A stretch of 46,124 nt of DNA, taken from NCBI GenBank assembly GCA_017858515.1, contig JAFMBM010000021.1, positions 1 through 46,124 of the forward strand. The letters are read 5' to 3'. Positions 35,810 to 42,853 of the stretch are shown here, piece after piece. Every line of letters starts with the position of its first letter. Position 1 is the first letter of the stretch. Below the pieces are notes generated by a model. It was not told where the DNA came from. It saw only the letters and a list, made by a program, of their open reading frames with translations, and ran no database searches. Both the position numbers and the translations under genes were made by a program. The stretch comes from Cryomorphaceae bacterium (GTDB lineage: Bacteria; Bacteroidota; Bacteroidia; Flavobacteriales; Schleiferiaceae).

Positions 35810-36019
35810 ATGCATTCAAAAAAAAGACGCTACATACAGACGAAGTTCATCCAGTTCATCGCTGAAAAAAACAGACTTCAAGATGAAGATGAGGTTCAAG
35901 ATGAAATTCAAGACAAAGAAGAAGTTGAGAATAATCTTGAAGATGAGGTTCAAGACGAAGAAGATGACTTGCTTACTGAAATAATGAGAGACCTTAAAAA
36001 ACTTGAAAAAAGAAAATGA
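35810..36019 (+). CDS. Small acidic repeat protein
   Basis: A 69-aa protein I do not recognise. Seen: a basic start (MHSKKRRYIQTKF), then a very acidic stretch in which EDEVQDE occurs twice with a diverged copy between (DEIQDKEE), probably helical or disordered. It ends in DLKKLEKRK. The DNA encoding the repeat is also repetitive (GATGAGGTTCAAGA). It overlaps the next gene by 4 bp (ATGA). Confidence 0.55.
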   Translation: MHSKKRRYIQTKFIQFIAEKNRLQDEDEVQDEIQDKEEVENNLEDEVQDEEDDLLTEIMRDLKKLEKRK

Positions 36020-36234
36020 TTCAGATAATAGATGAAAAGAAGAACGCTCTGTATTCATTGAATGAAATCGCTGAAATACTGGGCGTTTCAAAATCAACAG
36101 CAAGAAGATATATGCTTCGAGAAAACTTTTCTCAGGAACTCGACTATAATGGTCAATTTCTGTTTTCTGAGAGAAGTGTTTTTCAGATGATGGCTAACCT
36201 CATCGAGAAAAAGATGAAGAAGGAAAATGACTGA
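36016..36234 (+). CDS. Small HTH protein (excisionase/MerR-like)
   Basis: A 72-aa DNA-binding protein. Seen: a helix-turn-helix near the N-terminus (SLNEIAEILGVSKSTARRYM, about residues 14-33), followed by a wing-like part (FSQELDYNGQFLFSERSVFQ). This is the layout of excisionase/MerR-type HTH_17 proteins of mobile elements, which act as recombination directionality factors or repressors. It is translationally coupled to the acidic protein upstream and overlaps the next ORF by 8 bp. Confidence 0.7.
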   Translation: MIQIIDEKKNALYSLNEIAEILGVSKSTARRYMLRENFSQELDYNGQFLFSERSVFQMMANLIEKKMKKEND

Positions 36235-36379
36235 TTACGAAAAGATAAAGGAAATTAAAAATAAGATTGACGGCTATAAAGTGAAATTGAGAGATGAAGA
36301 AGACTTTAAGAAAAGGGAGGAACTGAAATACAAGATTAAAATTGAGGAAATAAGAATAAAGATTGAACGGCTGAAATAA
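36227..36379 (+). CDS. Small charged helical protein
   Basis: A 50-aa ORF overlapping the HTH gene by 8 bp. Seen: almost wholly Lys/Glu/Ile (MTDYEKIKEIKNKIDGYKVK at the start), a predicted single long amphipathic helix or coiled coil. No family recognised. Real-gene status rests on the overlap and same-strand order. Confidence 0.45.
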   Translation: MTDYEKIKEIKNKIDGYKVKLRDEEDFKKREELKYKIKIEEIRIKIERLK

Positions 36380-36392
36380 TATAGTGTTAATG

Positions 36393-36814
36393 GGTCTTAA
36401 AAGTGTTTGATGCCCTGACAGGTAGAGGGCCTGTCTAAATGAAAGTTTAGGTTAATTATGACTTAACCAGTATAGAGTAGCACGCTATACTGGGAGACAT
36501 CAGTTGATAAAAAGTGGTAGCTCTGTCCCAACTCTGACAACTAACCGACCTTTAAGTGGAAATAAAACAATATCAGCTGCCGTTTAGGGATGCGGACGCA
36601 TATTTTAGCCAGTAAGTAGAGACCTCAAAGTAAATCTACTGAAACTCTTTCAAGTGAATTTCGCACTTAAAGGGATAAAATGAGTTGCGCTTTTCCGGAA
36701 ACAAAAAACTCATTAGACTAGCTTTAAGACGATATATTAAAGAAGCCAACCTCAACTACTACTCAGGTCTAGAAAATGAACTGGTGAAGTTCTATTGCGT
36801 GTTTGCGGTCTTAG
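36393..36814 (+). ncRNA. Candidate large structured non-coding RNA
   Basis: The interval has no ORF of note but many perfect complementary segments. Local hairpins: GACAGG/CCTGTC (36417-36435), GGTTAA/TTAACC (36450-36468), AGTATAG/CTATACT (36469-36491), ATGC/GCAT with GGAC loop (36590-36601), AGTAGA/TCTACT (36615-36640), AATGAGTT/AACTCATT (36679-36714) and CTTTAA/TTAAAG (36722-36742). Long-range pairs: CCTTTAAGTG/CACTTAAAGG (36549-36558 with 36664-36673), CTAA-GACC/GGTCTTAG (36541-36550 with 36807-36814) and AGACCT/AGGTCT (36620-36625 with 36765-36770, possible pseudoknot). Strand is inferred from the neighbours. I found no tmRNA, RNase P or group I/II intron signature. Confidence 0.55.
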
Positions 36815-37059
36815 AATCTACTCGATTTTAACTCTCTACCGAATTCCTTTGTGTAATGGATTTCTCTGTGTCTTACTACATTTTGATTCGAAAATGCAAA
36901 AGGATTTGTTTGATGATAGTAGTTATGATTTTAAGATAAACTAAATGTTTTTGAAGGTTGAGGTAGATTAGAAGAGATTGAGATAGATTTGAATAGATTG
37001 AGAAAGATGACCCTATATCCAGTTGTTTAACCCACTTATTTACAGCACTTTAAAAAATT
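36815..37059. other. Non-coding AT-rich stretch
   Basis: Between the RNA candidate and the promoter of the motor cluster I see no gene. It holds a short T-rich tract, tiny ORFs under 30 codons and the 10-bp periodic repeat listed separately. Confidence 0.5.
36955..37008. repeat. 10-bp periodic repeat (AGATTGAGAT-like)
   Basis: Consecutive 10-mers starting at 36955, 36965, 36975, 36985 and 36995 read AGGTTGAGGT, AGATTAGAAG, AGATTGAGAT, AGATTTGAAT and AGATTGAGAA, then AGATG at 37005. The period equals one DNA turn, so all AGATT words face the same side of the helix. Confidence 0.65.
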
Positions 37060-37090
37060 TTGATTTGTTCCTTTTATATTCTTAACTTTA
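37060..37090 (+). promoter_or_regulatory. Candidate promoter of the GldLM-like operon
   Basis: TTG (37060-37062) is followed after 20 nt by TAACTTTA (37083-37090), one mismatch from TAnnTTTG. It lies 48 nt before the first ATG (37139). Confidence 0.4.
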
Positions 37091-37138
37091 CGCAATGTTA
37101 TTTATATATTCGTCGCAACCTAATTAAAACCACCAGAG

Positions 37139-37702
37139 ATGATCTGTGCCAATAAGGGGCGGACCGCTTTTTTTGGACAATGGTCCGATAGTATCAAACA
37201 GGTCGCCTATTCTCTACTTTTTGCCTTACTAGCCTTACCTTCTGCGCAAGCTCAAGAACAGACTGATCTATCAAAGATTGATTCGCAAATCAATAATCTT
37301 AGCAAGCAGGTTGGTTTACACAAAAGCATTCTCAACGGACTCTCCGAGGATGTAAATGGCTTGCGTAGGATCCAAAAGGAAATGGTGTCTGATGAGGCCC
37401 AACAGCAAGAAGGCATTGATAAACTCGGCACTGCCCTGACTGATTTGCGCGGACAGTTAGAAAGTACCTCTCAGTCGATCAGCGGAATTGATCAGCAACT
37501 TGGTGAGTTAATACTAGAGCAGGATGAGCTGAGAAAGTCTGTTGAAAGCAGTGCCAGTAAGGTTCAAACGGCAATTGTTATTTCTGCTATAGTAGGAATT
37601 TTAAGCGTATTAATAGCGTTTCTAGTGGCGCGTGCTGCCATTCGTAACAACAAGCTGAACTGGTACTCACTGGTACGTGATACCTTGAATTCTCCGTCCT
37701 AA
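37139..37702 (+). CDS. Coiled-coil membrane protein of the GldLM-like cluster
   Basis: A 187-aa protein I cannot name. Seen: an N-terminal signal or anchor (about residues 18-38, hydrophobic run ending ALPSAQAQ). A long heptad-like region follows (about 40-140, rich in Leu/Ile/Gln, e.g. LSKIDSQINNLSKQVGLHKS), predicted coiled coil. Then one transmembrane helix (TAIVISAIVGILSVLIAFLV, about 143-163) and a short basic tail (RAAIRNNK). The coiled coil would be periplasmic if the signal is cleaved. It is first in a five-gene operon ahead of the GldL-like gene (27-nt gap); a scaffold or peptidoglycan-facing role is a guess. Confidence 0.75.
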   Translation: MICANKGRTAFFGQWSDSIKQVAYSLLFALLALPSAQAQEQTDLSKIDSQINNLSKQVGLHKSILNGLSEDVNGLRRIQKEMVSDEAQQQEGIDKLGTALTDLRGQLESTSQSISGIDQQLGELILEQDELRKSVESSASKVQTAIVISAIVGILSVLIAFLVARAAIRNNKLNWYSLVRDTLNSPS

Positions 37703-37729
37703 ACCACAACACTTTCAACCTTGATTGCT

Positions 37730-38200
37730 ATGAGTGCATCGGCTAAAAAAAGACTTGATCCCATTACCCTTCTCTACGGAATAGGTGCGTCTATTGTATT
37801 GGTAGGGGCTATGTTCAAATTCGTTGGATGGGCATTTGCCAACGAACTTTTTATCATTGGCCTTTCGGTAGAAGCGGTCATTTTCTTCATATCAGCTTTT
37901 GAAATCAAGAAAGATGAAAAGGAGTACAATTGGGAACAGGTGTTTCCTCAATTGGAAGATGGTTCACAGTTAGGGAGTGATCAGCAGGCTTCCGTCACCA
38001 TATTGGAAGACGCAATCCGGTCTTTTTCCAAAAGACTGGAAGCTATGGAATCAGACTTGGATCAATTTAGAAATAGCGTAGGCTCTAGCGGATCAAGCTT
38101 TGACCAATTAAGTGGATTGGTGAAGAAACAGAGCGATCTCATTGAAGAGCTCAATGAAAAATTGAATACGCTGAATGATCGTTTCGGAAAACTGAAATAG
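37730..38200 (+). CDS. GldL-like motor subunit (short paralogue)
   Basis: A 156-aa paralogue of GldL. Seen: two transmembrane helices aligned with GldL at 3874-4560. IGASIVLVGAMFKFVGW matches WGASVVILGAMFKILHL, and IIGLSVEAVIFFISAFE matches VVGLTTEAVIFFFSAFE. K30 and E48 correspond to GldL K33 and E51; GldL H36 is replaced by G33. A YNWEQVFPQLED segment mirrors VDWTLVYPELAG after helix 2. The cytoplasmic tail is a shorter coiled coil. I use the ATG at 37730; an upstream TTG would add three residues. It is expected to form the stator ring of a proton-driven motor. 14 nt separate it from the first GldM-like gene. Confidence 0.88.
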   Translation: MSASAKKRLDPITLLYGIGASIVLVGAMFKFVGWAFANELFIIGLSVEAVIFFISAFEIKKDEKEYNWEQVFPQLEDGSQLGSDQQASVTILEDAIRSFSKRLEAMESDLDQFRNSVGSSGSSFDQLSGLVKKQSDLIEELNEKLNTLNDRFGKLK

Positions 38201-38214
38201 GTTTTTGATCTATA

Positions 38215-39495
38215 ATGCGCTATCTCACTAAATTTCAATATCTAAACTACCGCAAGGTCTCCTTGCTGTATATAGTCTTTATTACATTCTACTTCTTAAC
38301 AGGTTCGGTAGATGCGCTTCGCCATTTTCGACAGTTGAACGAGATTGTATACGACCTTCTAGAGAAGGAAACCAATCTCAATGATTGGCGAGATAGTGTT
38401 CAAGCGAATTTCGCTTTGGAGAGAGCTGAGATTTTGATCAGCAGCCGAGATCCTATTTATGAGTTGAATAGATATGAGCCAGATTTATCCGTGGCATTGA
38501 ACAATACATGGAAGTCCCAAGAATCTTCTCAAGCTTCCTCTATTCAACAAGCTGCAATGAACGTATATGGGAAAGCACAACTCCCAAATGAAACGCCCAA
38601 TGTGGTAGTGTCTACCCTCATAGGTATGGAAAGCCTTCGGAAACTTCGAAAAATTCCAGAAGAAGGTATTGCCAGTGATGAGGAATCTTTGGAAGCTATA
38701 TTCGGGCAGTTGAGAATTCAAGTTAAATCGGTTTTTGTACAAGGCGAGTTTATAGAAGTGAAATGGCCAAACAAGGCGCCGCATGAGTTGTGGATTACTT
38801 TCGACAATGAGAAAGTAGATACAGTAGCACCGGGAGGCTCTTATAATCGTAAACTCACAAAAGCGGGGAAATTTGAGATCGGTTTCCAAGATGCGCTAGA
38901 TTCCTACCAAAAGACCATTGAAGTATTGAGTCAAGGAACATATCGTTTTGCATTCGGACAGCGATACTATCATATCAACTCTGGAGTAGAGTATTTGATC
39001 TCTTTGCACAACCAAGGGTATTCAAGTGGACGAACAATCGTGAAGTCATCCTCTGAGAGTGCAAGGGTAAAATGGATAGACAATGAATCCATTGTTTTTC
39101 AGTCTTCTCCTGTTTTTTCGGGGGTGATCAATCTTTACTTTATGGAAGGTGATGCAGTGCGCGATAGCTTGCGCTTGAGGGTGACACCCAAAGGTGATTA
39201 TCAACTTCAATTGCTAAAGGTTGATGGCACTCCTACTGCCAAAATACAGGAAGCAACTAGGTTGAGAATTCTTGTGGGTGCCGATGAACTGCCGGTATTA
39301 TCTGGTGCTTTGGTACTGTATTTCGCTAATAATCAAACACGAAATGTTGAAGTGGAAAGAGGTCGTTTTACAGATTTTAAAATAGATCTACCCAACGCTA
39401 GTCTAGAGGGCATGGTCCTCAACGATGCGTTAATAGTAGATCAACAACGGAATCGTTTAGCACTTGATCGTCCAATTATTTACTGGCTGAATTAA
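38215..39495 (+). CDS. GldM-like single-pass periplasmic protein, copy 1
   Basis: A 426-aa protein with GldM topology. Seen: a short N-terminus, Arg13 before one transmembrane helix (YRKVSLLYIVFITFYFLTGS), then about 390 periplasmic residues. The R-x-x-S-L-L-Y-(I/V) pattern parallels GldM RQKMINMMYLVL. A helical part (about 35-150) is followed by Ig-like beta domains (VKSVFVQGEFIEVKWPN and later repeats). Overall identity to GldM beyond the helix looks low. It ends one base into the next start (TAATG), so it is coupled to copy 2. I infer that the two copies pair in one rotor. Confidence 0.72.
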   Translation: MRYLTKFQYLNYRKVSLLYIVFITFYFLTGSVDALRHFRQLNEIVYDLLEKETNLNDWRDSVQANFALERAEILISSRDPIYELNRYEPDLSVALNNTWKSQESSQASSIQQAAMNVYGKAQLPNETPNVVVSTLIGMESLRKLRKIPEEGIASDEESLEAIFGQLRIQVKSVFVQGEFIEVKWPNKAPHELWITFDNEKVDTVAPGGSYNRKLTKAGKFEIGFQDALDSYQKTIEVLSQGTYRFAFGQRYYHINSGVEYLISLHNQGYSSGRTIVKSSSESARVKWIDNESIVFQSSPVFSGVINLYFMEGDAVRDSLRLRVTPKGDYQLQLLKVDGTPTAKIQEATRLRILVGADELPVLSGALVLYFANNQTRNVEVERGRFTDFKIDLPNASLEGMVLNDALIVDQQRNRLALDRPIIYWLN

Positions 39496-40820
39496 TGGAG
39501 TCAAAGGGAAATAAAAAGTATGCGCTGTCTAACTCGATGTTTCTGAGATTCAGACTCATGAGTTTGTTGTACTTATTGTTTCTTGTACTCGCCATCACAC
39601 AGGTGTCTAATGCTTGGATGCCACTCAATTTATGGTTAAGCGATGAATTGCGGGAAGAGCAAAGCCAGATTCAAACGGGAAGCGCGGCGCTTCAAAAAAG
39701 ATTAGATGCTCCTGAATTCCTGGCTATTAGAGAAGGGATCATAGAATTGCGAGAAGCAGATGTAAGATCAGAAGGGTTGGTACGACGTTTTTTGATGGAA
39801 GGGGATTTGGGAAAATCCATGCAGAAAGAGTTGCTTGAAATATTCTATTTGTTACCCCAGAATGCACAAAATAGCTTGAGAGGTCACGCGCTTTCCAGTG
39901 ACTTTGAGAATGGATTTGAGAATTTAGGCCAAAGTGAATGGCGGAAGTGGAAGTTTAAGAACCTTACCCCCGGTTTGGTGGAAATTCTCTTTGAGCAGAC
40001 GGTGCTTAGCTTGATGGATGCTGCTGATTTAGCACTTGTAGAAGGATCTTCAGCGAATGAACGGATTCTCCGCTGGCCTATTTGGGATATTGGAATACGC
40101 TATGTTGGGGATTCTTTGCCATTGAATTGGAAAGGAGGTCAAATTAAATGGATAAAGGAGAGAGGAAATGGTGACGAGTTAGAACGAACAAGCGCGAAAT
40201 GGTTGCTTCTTGAAGATCGGCATAAGGGAACTTGGGAGTATAAAATCTTGAATGACTTAGAGGAAATAGTAGGTTCTGGAAATATTGAAGTGAAGAACAG
40301 GCCCCGATATAAAGAACAAAAGCTTGAGTATACCAAAGCATTTTGGTTGCCAGGAGATACCTTGCGTATTTATAATTCAAACTGGAAATCTGTAAGTATT
40401 GATAATTACAAGGGGCGGGTAATTAGAAGTGAGGAAGGCTTGTTCTGGATTCGGGTGGATGTTCCTGGAATTACGCTTATTGAGGTGACGGATATTCTTG
40501 GAGAGAAGACCATAGAAGAGCTTAGGGTGAATAACTTCCCAGTTCCGGAATTGCGTAAAACGGTGGCCTGGAACCAAAGGTTGGCACAGAGCAATTGTTT
40601 GGAACTGCAATTGTCAGAAGAGTATGCAGGTTATTCTATTCAATCTGTTGAGGGCTTTTTCATAGGAACGAATGGGCGAAAGGCATTGAAGAGTGAGATG
40701 AATTGTATTGAGCTATCAGAGAATAATTCAAAGCCTGACTTTATTCAATGTACCCGAATAGTTTTAAACTACAGAGGTTATGAAGTTGAGGTGAAGAACC
40801 ACACAATCAAGGTGATATGA
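39495..40820 (+). CDS. GldM-like single-pass periplasmic protein, copy 2
   Basis: A 441-aa protein with the same plan as its upstream neighbour. Seen: a longer polar N-terminus, R18/R20 before a transmembrane helix (FRLMSLLYLLFLVLAITQVS), a helical periplasmic stretch (ELREEQSQIQTGSAALQKRL), and beta-rich domains to the C-terminus. The S-L-L-Y helix signature is shared with copy 1. No catalytic motif is seen. It starts on the last base of copy 1 (TAATG) and overlaps the OMP gene by 4 bp (ATGA). Two unlike GldM-type subunits in one operon is unusual; see findings. Confidence 0.72.
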   Translation: MESKGNKKYALSNSMFLRFRLMSLLYLLFLVLAITQVSNAWMPLNLWLSDELREEQSQIQTGSAALQKRLDAPEFLAIREGIIELREADVRSEGLVRRFLMEGDLGKSMQKELLEIFYLLPQNAQNSLRGHALSSDFENGFENLGQSEWRKWKFKNLTPGLVEILFEQTVLSLMDAADLALVEGSSANERILRWPIWDIGIRYVGDSLPLNWKGGQIKWIKERGNGDELERTSAKWLLLEDRHKGTWEYKILNDLEEIVGSGNIEVKNRPRYKEQKLEYTKAFWLPGDTLRIYNSNWKSVSIDNYKGRVIRSEEGLFWIRVDVPGITLIEVTDILGEKTIEELRVNNFPVPELRKTVAWNQRLAQSNCLELQLSEEYAGYSIQSVEGFFIGTNGRKALKSEMNCIELSENNSKPDFIQCTRIVLNYRGYEVEVKNHTIKVI

Positions 40821-42805
40821 AACAGAGTTTACTTCTTTTTTGGCTGCTAACCGCTACCATTTCTTGGGCGCAAGGAGTAATCAGGGTTGATGGCAACACC
40901 TTGTACTCTGAAATTGAAGAAAGGGTCAAACCCGGAACCACTATTTTATTGGGTCAGAATGCTGCCTTGATCCTACGTGGAGACATCAATATCTCTGGAA
41001 CTGATTCCAAGCGCATTGTTATAAAAAGCAATGATCCAGTAAAACCGGGGAGGGGATTAATAGTAGGGGCAAGTAGCGAAGAAGGCGCGTCCTTTAAATT
41101 GGAGCATGTCATCTTTAAGCATCTGCAGGAAGCCATTTTTTTCGAATCATATAATCACTACGCTAATATTTCTTTAAGTCATTCTCAATTCATTTATTGT
41201 GGCTACAATGGAGCCACTCTCAGTATGTATAATATGCTACCGGGAGGTAATACGAGTGCTACAAAAATCAGCTTAGATCATTTGCGTTTTTTAGGAAATT
41301 CAGGTCCTGTAAGGATATTCTCTCTAGATGACGAAGTGAGTATGATGAGCATAACAAATTCATTGTTTGCTTACAATTTGCGCTACGACAGTGAAGGGGA
41401 GTTGTTGCAAATTGAATCCTTCTCAAGAGACCAAGAAAAAAATATCAACTTGTCGAATAATGTATTCTTTCGCAATAAAGAAGTGGGCTCCGATTTACCT
41501 TGGAGCATAGAGCTGAAGGGTATCCGTGATACGTTGTCAGAAGCGAGCTTGTATATGAGCGAAGCAGAACTGAAATATGTTTATGACGGTAGAAGAGATT
41601 ACAATCGCAGCTATCTTCCCATTAAACGGATTCCGAGTTTACCTTCCTTCGCCATTGGATTTGATCAGATTCCCAGTTTTGAATGGAAGGGAGATACGCT
41701 TTTATCAGCTTCCGCGAGCAATTTGGAGTTGGTAAGAGACCAACAAGGTCAGATGGTACAATGGACAAAAAAAGGAAGTGAAAAGGTTTTATTGTCAGGT
41801 ATTATCCCGGGTGCGAAATATGCGCTTGGCTTATTGGATGGAAGGACTGTAATTGTGCAGGCTGAAGTTGAGGAAACGATTTTAGATGAAACGCTGGATG
41901 GAAATGAAGGAGTTGATCCACTGACGGATGAGGCCAAGGCAGTCGCTGATAGTTTGGCGAGACTTCTCAGTGATGATCAAATACAGGTAATTGTAGACCC
42001 CATTTGGAGTTACCCCAAACAAGAGCTTGGTTTCATGACGGGTGTGAGCTATTACATTGGAGATGCCAATCGAGGTGGAATATTTCCGTCGGCTCTTGAT
42101 TTTGGTCTTACGGCCTTTTATGGCTTTCTATTGAATGATAGATGGTCATTTGGTGGAAGATACCAATTTACAAGAATTGCAACTGGAGCAGGAAGTCTTC
42201 TATCGTTTTCACCACCAAAGAATGATCATGTATTCCGAAATGATCTTCACTCAATAAGGGCAGAGTCATTTTATTCGCTTTGGCGAAGAAAGCAAGGAAA
42301 GTCAATTTATGGATATCTCACAGGCGAGATTGGCCTTGGTTTAGGTGCTGTTTTTTACGATCCTAAGTATAGAGTATATGACCCTGTTGAGAAGCGTAGA
42401 AGGTGGTATCGTTTTAGACCTTATGGTACTGAAGGGCAGAATTTTTTACCTGGCGAGGATCAATATGGTTACATCGCGCTTGAAGTGGTTGGAATGGCTA
42501 GGTTAAGATGGACGATGGGAAAAATGAGTCTTTTTGTTGAAGGAGCCCTAAATGTTACTAGTACTGATTATCTAGATGACATGAGTGACGGTTATTATTA
42601 TGGGGGGAATATTGATGATTATTTAGACAATCCTCCTGCTTCAACAAGCTTAAGCGATATGGGAGGAGAAGGCCGTCGTGCCATTGCACGAGCGGCAGAG
42701 AACGGTCGTCCGAACGCCAAAATCACCCGTGGCTATAACGCCCTCCCAGATTCCTATGTAACCTTTCAAGTAGGCTTCTCCTACGCTTTTGACTGGCTTC
42801 AGTAG
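40817..42805 (+). CDS. Beta-helix plus PorG-like (DUF6089) outer membrane barrel protein
   Basis: A 662-aa exported protein with two parts. Seen: signal peptide to about residue 18 (ISWAQ). Residues about 20-230 have parallel beta-helix character (repeated short strands with Asn/Ser turns, e.g. ISLSHSQFIYCGYNG and MSITNSLFAYNL). A linker rich in Asp/Glu follows, and from about 405 an outer membrane barrel begins GFMTGVSYYIGDANRGG and later has STDYLDDMSDGYYYGG. These two patches are the hallmark of DUF6089/PorG barrels as I recall them. The C-terminus ends in aromatic-rich FQVGFSYAFDWLQ. It would place the cluster's outer end in the outer membrane, with the beta-helix periplasmic or extracellular. 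Confidence 0.75.
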   Translation: MKQSLLLFWLLTATISWAQGVIRVDGNTLYSEIEERVKPGTTILLGQNAALILRGDINISGTDSKRIVIKSNDPVKPGRGLIVGASSEEGASFKLEHVIFKHLQEAIFFESYNHYANISLSHSQFIYCGYNGATLSMYNMLPGGNTSATKISLDHLRFLGNSGPVRIFSLDDEVSMMSITNSLFAYNLRYDSEGELLQIESFSRDQEKNINLSNNVFFRNKEVGSDLPWSIELKGIRDTLSEASLYMSEAELKYVYDGRRDYNRSYLPIKRIPSLPSFAIGFDQIPSFEWKGDTLLSASASNLELVRDQQGQMVQWTKKGSEKVLLSGIIPGAKYALGLLDGRTVIVQAEVEETILDETLDGNEGVDPLTDEAKAVADSLARLLSDDQIQVIVDPIWSYPKQELGFMTGVSYYIGDANRGGIFPSALDFGLTAFYGFLLNDRWSFGGRYQFTRIATGAGSLLSFSPPKNDHVFRNDLHSIRAESFYSLWRRKQGKSIYGYLTGEIGLGLGAVFYDPKYRVYDPVEKRRRWYRFRPYGTEGQNFLPGEDQYGYIALEVVGMARLRWTMGKMSLFVEGALNVTSTDYLDDMSDGYYYGGNIDDYLDNPPASTSLSDMGGEGRRAIARAAENGRPNAKITRGYNALPDSYVTFQVGFSYAFDWLQ

Positions 42806-42828
42806 AAGTATACGGTATTCGTATACTT
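42806..42828 (+). terminator. Hairpin ending the GldLM-like operon
   Basis: AAGTATACG (42806-42814) and CGTATACTT (42820-42828) form a perfect 9-bp stem with a GTATT loop directly after the stop codon. The T tail is short (TTTC), so termination may be partial or need factors. Confidence 0.6.
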
Positions 42829-42853
42829 TCAATGCATTGAACTTCAAAAGCTT

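Larger units (their letters stand above)
35572..37010. mobile_element. AT-rich integrated tract or island edge beside the broken tRNA
   Basis: From the tRNA break onward the sequence is AT-rich. It holds direct repeats, nested inverted repeats, three small overlapping genes (one with an excisionase-like HTH), a probable large structured RNA and a 10-bp periodic repeat. None is a core gene. No integrase lies in this interval, and the right boundary is not defined: the tract may be a remnant, or the left end of a longer island that includes the motor cluster. No copy of the missing tRNA 3' end was found in the window. Confidence 0.5.

Noticed and set aside
35816-36103. 95-aa minus-strand hydrophobic ORF opposite the acidic and HTH genes
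   Set aside because: Its Phe/Leu-rich sequence is the mirror of GAA/GAT-rich codons on the other strand.
36393-36814. Group I or II intron, tmRNA, RNase P RNA or retron
   Set aside because: I could not find a domain V or GUGYG start, a P7-type R/S pair, a tRNA-like tmRNA end, a GAGGAAAGUCC core, or any reverse transcriptase nearby.
36996-37005. GATTGAGAAA repeats the sequence at the tRNA junction (35568-35577), suggesting a direct repeat flanking a 1.4-kb element
   Set aside because: The second copy is one unit of the local 10-bp repeat and is not followed by the missing tRNA 3' end, so coincidence is likelier than an attR site.
36820-37138. CRISPR array or further small genes
   Set aside because: No repeat-spacer pattern; the only repeats are 10 bp with no spacers, and ORFs are below 30 codons.
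37139-42805. Zorya, MotAB, ExbBD or TolQR system
   Set aside because: The membrane subunit has two helices with the GldL signature, not the MotA/ExbB layout, and no helicase or nuclease effector gene accompanies it.
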